From: Trichoplax sp. H2
Taxonomy: Eukaryota; Placozoa; Uniplacotomia; Trichoplacea
DNA: 64,000 nt
Assembly (NCBI GenBank): GCA_003344405.1
Contig: NOWV01000256.1
Span: forward strand, 1 to 64,000
Direction of reading: 5' to 3'
Positions 63,445-64,000 of the stretch are shown here, piece after piece. The position numbers and the translations under genes were made by a program. The notes beneath the pieces were generated by a model. It saw only the letters and a list, made by a program, of their open reading frames with translations. It was not told where the DNA came from and searched no databases. Position 1 is the first letter of the stretch. Each line of letters starts with the position of its first letter.

Positions 63445-64000
63445 TGTGACAGTGTTATATACTGTATTAGAGTAGAAATATCTACGTTAGGATAATTCTG
63501 TTAGACTATCCTTATTTAGTTAACTTCTAATTTGGATATACTGTGTTTTAATATAGCACTGACTTTGTATGACAGTGACACTTATACAAATACTGAAATT
63601 AATAGTTATAATAGGGAATGCAAATCATCTGCTTACAGTTCCAATCATTGTGATTGTAATTTACTTATGGTAGATTGTAAATTATCATGGAAATGTTCCG
63701 TGATGGGACATATCGTAATCTGACTATTCTGTATTAGTCATTACATGTCTATGTTCGTAAATACTGTTGTCTGCATTAAGGGAGCAGTAGCTATAATTAA
63801 TATCTAATTCAGTAAATGATTCCAATGTTAATTGTATTAACTATGACTCATGAACTATTGAGGAAGAGTATACAAATGCAGTATATCGTGCAATAAAGAG
63901 GATTCTCAAACTTAGTGTTTAACATAAAATACGAGGCGTTTAAGTCTTTGGGTAGTCTGCTAGTAGAGCAAAAGTGTTCGTGATAGTGCAGATATCGTTC
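63445..64000 (+). mobile_element. Family A element, copy A8, runs off window
   Basis: Starts TGTGACAGTG at 63445 and is collinear with A7 to the window end, about 75 bp short of its 3' end. It holds the 63-codon frame (63532-63723). The uninserted paralogue at 59747 shows the pre-insertion sequence. Confidence 0.85.

Noticed and set aside
1-64000. CRISPR arrays, bacterial operons or phage genes
   Set aside because: No regularly spaced short repeats, no prokaryotic gene layout, and the genes are animal-type GPCRs.

Overview
ORGANISM. This is eukaryotic, almost certainly early-branching metazoan, DNA. It is very AT-rich (about 70% by eye), has no operons or Shine-Dalgarno sites, and its only recognisable genes are uninterrupted (single-exon) seven-transmembrane rhodopsin-like (class A) GPCRs. 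A lineage-specific tandem expansion of intronless class A receptors in AT-rich DNA fits a placozoan (Trichoplax or Hoilungia type) best. The many LTR-like repeats fit that less comfortably, and a cnidarian such as Hydra is not excluded. Five runs of exactly 20 N mark scaffold gaps of unknown size.

GENES. Nine GPCR loci lie along 56 kb, all on the minus strand. Two are intact: 1990-3078 (362 aa) and 24845-25903 (352 aa). Two have a single lesion: 33462-34494 (one extra base in an A7 tract) and 56772-57758 (one in-frame TGA). Two have a few lesions: 14965-15973 (one TAA, one A7-tract frameshift) and 43801-44857 (two frameshifts, one TAA). Three are clear relics: 36690-37600, 39467-39972 and 52583-53521. 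Wherever the segment is readable, the TM3 DRY motif reads [D/E]RC (ECC in one relic). A GFGxY...CW signature in extracellular loop 2 is shared by most. Two subfamilies can be seen: the three copies at 2, 15 and 25 kb lack the conserved TM4 Trp, while copies 33-57 kb whose TM4 reads clearly keep it.

REPEATS. The rest is mostly intergenic DNA carrying several families of short repeats that look like solo LTRs: TGTNACA...TGTNACA ends, an internal TATA box, AATAAA, and in families A, D and E a hairpin about 45-65 bp before the 3' end. I name them A (about 631 bp, eight copies), B (about 572 bp, four), D (about 330 bp, three) and E (about 575 bp, two). Family C (about 1.4 kb, three copies) has a different structure. 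No reverse transcriptase, integrase, transposase, tRNA or rRNA gene was recognised.

LAYOUT. 0-6.4 kb: receptor 1, then D and C repeats enclosed by an inverted repeat. 6.4-14 kb: E and C repeats, then a B fragment at a gap. 15-16 kb: receptor 2. 17.7-24.5 kb: four A copies, one present as filled and empty alleles placed in series. 24.8-25.9 kb: receptor 3. 26.4-31.4 kb: 5 kb with nothing recognised. 31.4-33 kb: a B-A-B cluster. 33.4-44.9 kb: receptors 4-7, including a segmental duplication (38.9-42.1 against 43.3-48.3 kb). 46-47.4 kb: A and B insertions into the second copy. 51-52 kb: E and a related end. 52.6-57.8 kb: receptors 8 and 9. 59-64 kb: a C fragment and a duplicated block with a further A insertion. 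The picture is a chemoreceptor-like gene array evolving by tandem duplication, decay and LTR insertion, with some of that insertion recent enough to be heterozygous in the sequenced animal.
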